NCBI GenBank assembly: GCA_027559495.1
Contig: JAMXSV010000026.1
Span: forward strand, 1,364,001-1,428,000
Direction of reading: 5' to 3'
From: Aurifilum marmelostoma
Lineage: Eukaryota; Ascomycota; Sordariomycetes; Diaporthales; Cryphonectriaceae
Length of the DNA: 64,000 bases
Shown: positions 62,674 to 64,000 of the stretch, one piece after another
Numbering within the stretch: position 1 is the first letter of the stretch
Layout of the letters: each line of letters starts with the position of its first letter
The notes under the pieces: generated by a model
Database searches by the model: none
What the model saw: the letters and a program-made list of their open reading frames with translations, nothing else
What the model was told of the DNA's origin: nothing
Translations under genes and position numbers: made by a program

Positions 62674-64000
62674 CTAACCGTCCAGGTCCTGGCTCTGAGA
62701 CATTTGCCTATTCTGCTCGCGGTACCAGGTTGTCTCTTCTTCCATCTCCGCGGCGACCTTTCTGAGCTCGCGTAGGGTCTCCTCGACATCCTGCTGCATT
62801 GTGCTGAGGGTACTGCCAGCTTGAGAACCACCATCGGCGTCGCCGCCCCGCGGGCTACCTAGATGCATTGGTGAAGAGATGCCTGCTGGTAGGGATTGTC
62901 TGAATGAGGACATAGATTTGGACATGCCGCCAGTGGGCAGAGACTGTCGGAAAGAGGTGCCGGACTGTATGAAACCCGGTCGTGGAGGCGAACCCGCTGC
63001 GCCGACGCTGAAAGTGCTGCGGCGCGACCCGGATGCTCCAGTCAGCCCCAGGCTTGCGCGGTATGCGCCGTCCTGTTCCAGCACACGGTCGTCATAGTCG
63101 CCTGCTTCCGACTCGCCAGAGTATTGCGAAGCGCCGTCATGGACAGAACTAAGCCTAGGGCGAGGTGCCTTATCGGAGAGAATGTAACCAGTAGGGGTGG
63201 CAAACAGCCCGCGGCTTCTCAGCAGCCAATATGAGGATTTGACACCACTGCTCGGCCCGTTTTTGGCTCGATCGGGGCCAACCGAGGATCGAGGCGACGA
63301 AGATTGATATTTCGTGAAGTTGGTCACTTTCCCCGTCGCAGGTACGGATCGTAGAGACTGGCCTGGGCGGGAAGAAGTGCTACTCCTGAAGCTGATGAGA
63401 TCATCCTCATCACGCTTGCCGTTCACAAGATCTGCGAGCTGCTGAGCCTTCTTGCTCCACTTCTGTTTTGGCGCTGACTTCGAGATTCCAGCGTTGCGTA
63501 CCGAGCGGAAAGGGTCCTTGCTGGGTTTGGCTGGAGGACCCATGGTTCGCCGCTTGGAGTATGGGCTGATGTGAACACCCACGAGTGCATCGTAGATCGA
63601 GTCATCATCACGGACACAGTTCTCCGCGACTTGCTGCTGGTTAGGCATGCCACCCAGGACACCGGATGTAAGCAGGGCATCAGCATCAGAAAGAGGACTG
63701 CTCCTACGAGAGGTGTCGAGCGACATGTCCCCTCGTCTCGCTCGTTTCAGGGCTCGCTCCTGATCAAGTTCATCAAGCCAACAAGTCGGTCCAGAGAGCC
63801 GCTTAAGGCGCGCCTCTTCCTCCTTTTCCTTCTTTTTCCGTGATGCTCGAGCCTCAGCTGCCTTGGCCTCCCTATAGGCTTTCAGAGCTTCTCGGTTGTT
63901 GCGTCCAACACGCCTAGTTGCCTTCTTCCTCGCAATTTCTCGCCATCGGTAGAAAAACTTGACTCGCAGGTTCCAATTCCTGAACTTGCGCGCCTCAGCC
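62674..64000 (-). CDS. SAC3/GANP-like mRNA-export protein, C-terminal part (cut by window edge)
   Basis: The frame is open from the right edge (first complete codon at 63999) to a stop at 62674; it gives 441 C-terminal residues and the 5' part lies outside. The visible start reads FRNWNLRVKFFYRWREIARK followed by KATRRVGRN and a basic/acidic helical stretch rich in Lys, Glu and Ala. This Trp/Arg-rich helix followed by charged helices resembles the region C-terminal of the Sac3 domain in fungal SAC3/GANP proteins, which scaffold the nuclear-pore TREX-2 complex in mRNA export. The rest is Ser/Gly/Arg-rich with a repeated SFRQSLP(T/A)G unit, and ends in a short coiled coil (MQQDVEETLRELRKVAAEME). 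Without the Sac3 domain in view the assignment is tentative. An ATG at 63726 is internal, not the start. Confidence 0.6.
   Translation of the reverse strand, partial: AEARKFRNWNLRVKFFYRWREIARKKATRRVGRNNREALKAYREAKAAEARASRKKKEKEEEARLKRLSGPTCWLDELDQERALKRARRGDMSLDTSRRSSPLSDADALLTSGVLGGMPNQQQVAENCVRDDDSIYDALVGVHISPYSKRRTMGPPAKPSKDPFRSVRNAGISKSAPKQKWSKKAQQLADLVNGKRDEDDLISFRSSTSSRPGQSLRSVPATGKVTNFTKYQSSSPRSSVGPDRAKNGPSSGVKSSYWLLRSRGLFATPTGYILSDKAPRPRLSSVHDGASQYSGESEAGDYDDRVLEQDGAYRASLGLTGASGSRRSTFSVGAAGSPPRPGFIQSGTSFRQSLPTGGMSKSMSSFRQSLPAGISSPMHLGSPRGGDADGGSQAGSTLSTMQQDVEETLRELRKVAAEMEEETTWYREQNRQMSQSQDLDG

Overview
The window is nuclear DNA from a filamentous ascomycete (Pezizomycotina, most likely a Sordariomycete). 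The basis is: genes with several short introns of about 50-180 bp bearing GTRAGT donors and YAG acceptors; a class V cAMP-receptor-like GPCR; an AzgA-type purine permease; an N-terminal-amidase-like carbon-nitrogen hydrolase with a long Ser/Pro-rich tail; and an intron-containing tRNA-Lys(CTT). The species assignment is inference only. Gene density is low (about one gene per 5 kb). The spacers are rich in microsatellites and in long A/T and G/C homopolymers.

Layout, left to right. 1-4847: no supported gene. 4848-6527(+): GPCR. 10613-13214(-): methyltransferase-like protein with one apparent frameshift. 17955-20389(+): purine permease azgA. 21138-22306(+): proteasome-type ubiquitin C-terminal hydrolase (UCH37/Uch2). 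It converges on an ankyrin-repeat protein at 22606-24839(-). 24840-30491: gene-poor, with an A50 tract. 30492-32030(-): 512-residue disordered hypothetical protein. 32031-42298: about 10 kb whose only supported gene is tRNA-Lys(CTT), at 38860-38950(-). 42299-45337(-) and 46820-50378(-): tandem paralogous amidase-like hydrolases with long tails; the second has an apparent frameshift. 50379-55437: spacer with a possible decayed ORF. 55438-57357(+): single-pass membrane protein with a Cys-rich ectodomain. It converges on derlin (DER1) at 57679-58921(-). 60121-61731(+): argJ, with an apparent frameshift. The right edge cuts a SAC3/GANP-like gene at 62674-64000(-).

There is no sign of a biosynthetic cluster, provirus, CRISPR array or intact transposon. 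Most genes are housekeeping: purine uptake, ubiquitin and ER quality control, arginine synthesis and mRNA export. The more unusual items are two. One is the tandem amidase pair, which shares short conserved motifs in otherwise diverged tails. The other is that three independent genes are each broken by a single base in a G/C homopolymer of 5-6; since argJ is a housekeeping gene, homopolymer sequencing error is the simplest explanation.
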